Positions 63,431-64,000 of a stretch of 64,000 bases of DNA are shown here, in pieces. The stretch's first letter is position 1; each line of letters starts with the position of its first letter. Made by a program: the position numbers and the translations under genes. Where the stretch lies: assembly GCF_004916905.1 (NCBI RefSeq), contig NZ_SDLV01000012.1, forward strand, positions 1 to 64,000, given 5' to 3'. This DNA is from Chryseobacterium candidae. GTDB taxonomy: Bacteria; Bacteroidota; Bacteroidia; Flavobacteriales; Weeksellaceae. The notes under the pieces are model-generated. The model was not told the origin of the DNA. It did not search any database and saw only the letters and a list, made by a program, of their open reading frames with translations.

Positions 63431-64000
63431 ATGATAGAAAAGATAGAAGAATTACTGGTCGAAGTAAATGGCTTCAATGCTACCTCTAAGGAAGATATCG
63501 AAAACTTCCGAATCAAGTACAATGGTAAAAAAGGAGTTCTTAATGATTTTTTTGAAAAATTTAAAGAAGTTCCTAACGACCAAAAGAAAGAATTCGGACA
63601 GAAGATCAATACTTTGAAGCAGGCAGTTGCCGTAAAACTGGAGGATTTGAAAAATGCTTCAGCATCTTCTGTTGTGGTTGAAAAGGAAGATCTTACAAGA
63701 CCCGCTTTTCCATTGGAATTGGGTTCCAGACATCCGATCAATCTCGTTAAAAACAGAATTATTGAAATCTTCAAATCGATTGGCTTTGCTGTAGCAGACG
63801 GACCTGAGATTGAAGATGACTGGCATAACTTTACAGCGCTTAACCTTCCGGAATATCACCCGGCAAGAGATATGCAGGATACTTTCTTTATTGAGCAGAA
63901 TCCGGATATTCTTTTGAGAACACATACTTCTTCAGTACAAACGCGTTATATGGAAGAAAATCAGCCGCCGATCAGAATTTTATCTCCGGGAAGAGTGTTC
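63431..64000 (+). CDS. pheS: Phenylalanine-tRNA ligase alpha subunit (3' truncated by window edge)
   Basis: The frame opens with ATG at 63431 and runs to the edge, giving 190 residues of a protein normally about 340 long. The N-terminal coiled coil (residues 1-80) is followed by RPAFPLELGSRHPINLVKNRI, FAVADGPEIEDDWHNF and LNLPEYHPARDMQDTFF, signatures of class II PheRS alpha (motif 1), and the start of motif 2 (LLRTHTSSVQ). It charges tRNA-Phe with PheT. Confidence 0.93.
   Translation, partial: MIEKIEELLVEVNGFNATSKEDIENFRIKYNGKKGVLNDFFEKFKEVPNDQKKEFGQKINTLKQAVAVKLEDLKNASASSVVVEKEDLTRPAFPLELGSRHPINLVKNRIIEIFKSIGFAVADGPEIEDDWHNFTALNLPEYHPARDMQDTFFIEQNPDILLRTHTSSVQTRYMEENQPPIRILSPGRVF

Noticed and set aside
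63283..63774. Minus-strand ORF opposite pheS
   Set aside because: Antisense shadow; the plus strand encodes PheS with clear motifs.

Overview
The window looks like the chromosome of a Chryseobacterium-type member of the Weeksellaceae (Bacteroidota). Supporting signs are low GC, TAnnTTTG promoter elements, a type IX secretion (T9SS) sorting domain, GLPGLI, DUF2490, TamB and SSS-family proteins, a PNGase F relative, and a grasp-with-spasm peptide locus. This assignment rests on recognised families; no database was searched.

Region 1 (1-16.5 kb) is accessory. It holds the 3' part of one long Rhs/YD-repeat gene cut by the left edge, followed by eight promoterless Rhs-tip/toxin/immunity cassettes. 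Each cassette starts with a short copy of the conserved Rhs 3' core (DHLGN..., [10 protein letters not shown], YDYGARxYMPDIGRW, DPDG), continues into a different toxin domain and ends with a small immunity candidate. Six of the nine toxins carry HExxH metalloprotease motifs. One resembles an L,D-transpeptidase, one a lytic transglycosylase and one a zinc phospholipase C. Seven of nine cognate immunity proteins have lipoprotein signals, one has a signal peptide of unclear type, and one has two membrane spans. The array therefore appears aimed at the cell envelope. Between cassettes lie XRE-type regulator genes, three broken copies of one such regulator, short palindromes and hairpins.

Region 2 (16.5-22.5 kb) holds an intact XRE regulator, a degenerate array of roughly 22-bp units (17.33-17.79 kb), methionine aminopeptidase, an M20 peptidase, a four-copy 245-272-bp repeat array and one unknown gene.

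Region 3 (22.5-34.4 kb) is mostly core: a DUF2490 protein, an unknown protein, tRNA-Ser(GGA), asparaginase I, a TrmH-family methyltransferase, a tsaD-orf-rsmE operon, a giant TamB homologue divergent from tsaD with only 4 bp between start codons, an Lrp/AsnC regulator and a small membrane protein.

Region 4 (34.4-37.8 kb) is a grasp-with-spasm RiPP cluster on the minus strand. It has a double-glycine precursor peptide, a lipoprotein, an ATP-grasp ligase, a 60-residue unknown ORF and a SPASM protein. The last four overlap by 4 nt each, and unusual palindromic sites lie upstream of the precursor.

Region 5 (38.4-64 kb) contains a DUF4303 protein with a decayed follower, a split transketolase, two tandem T9SS-exported metzincins, a sodium:solute symporter, and a minus-strand stress/detoxification cluster (MFS pump, two pirins, two small GNATs, FMN reductase, TMEM175-like protein, ferredoxin-like protein, OsmC). 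It then carries a secreted unknown protein, AsnB, a GLPGLI-PNGase F protein of the PNGF-II type, an RsmB-like rRNA methyltransferase, YjdM, an ABC ATPase, a YceI lipoprotein and the 5' part of pheS, cut by the right edge.
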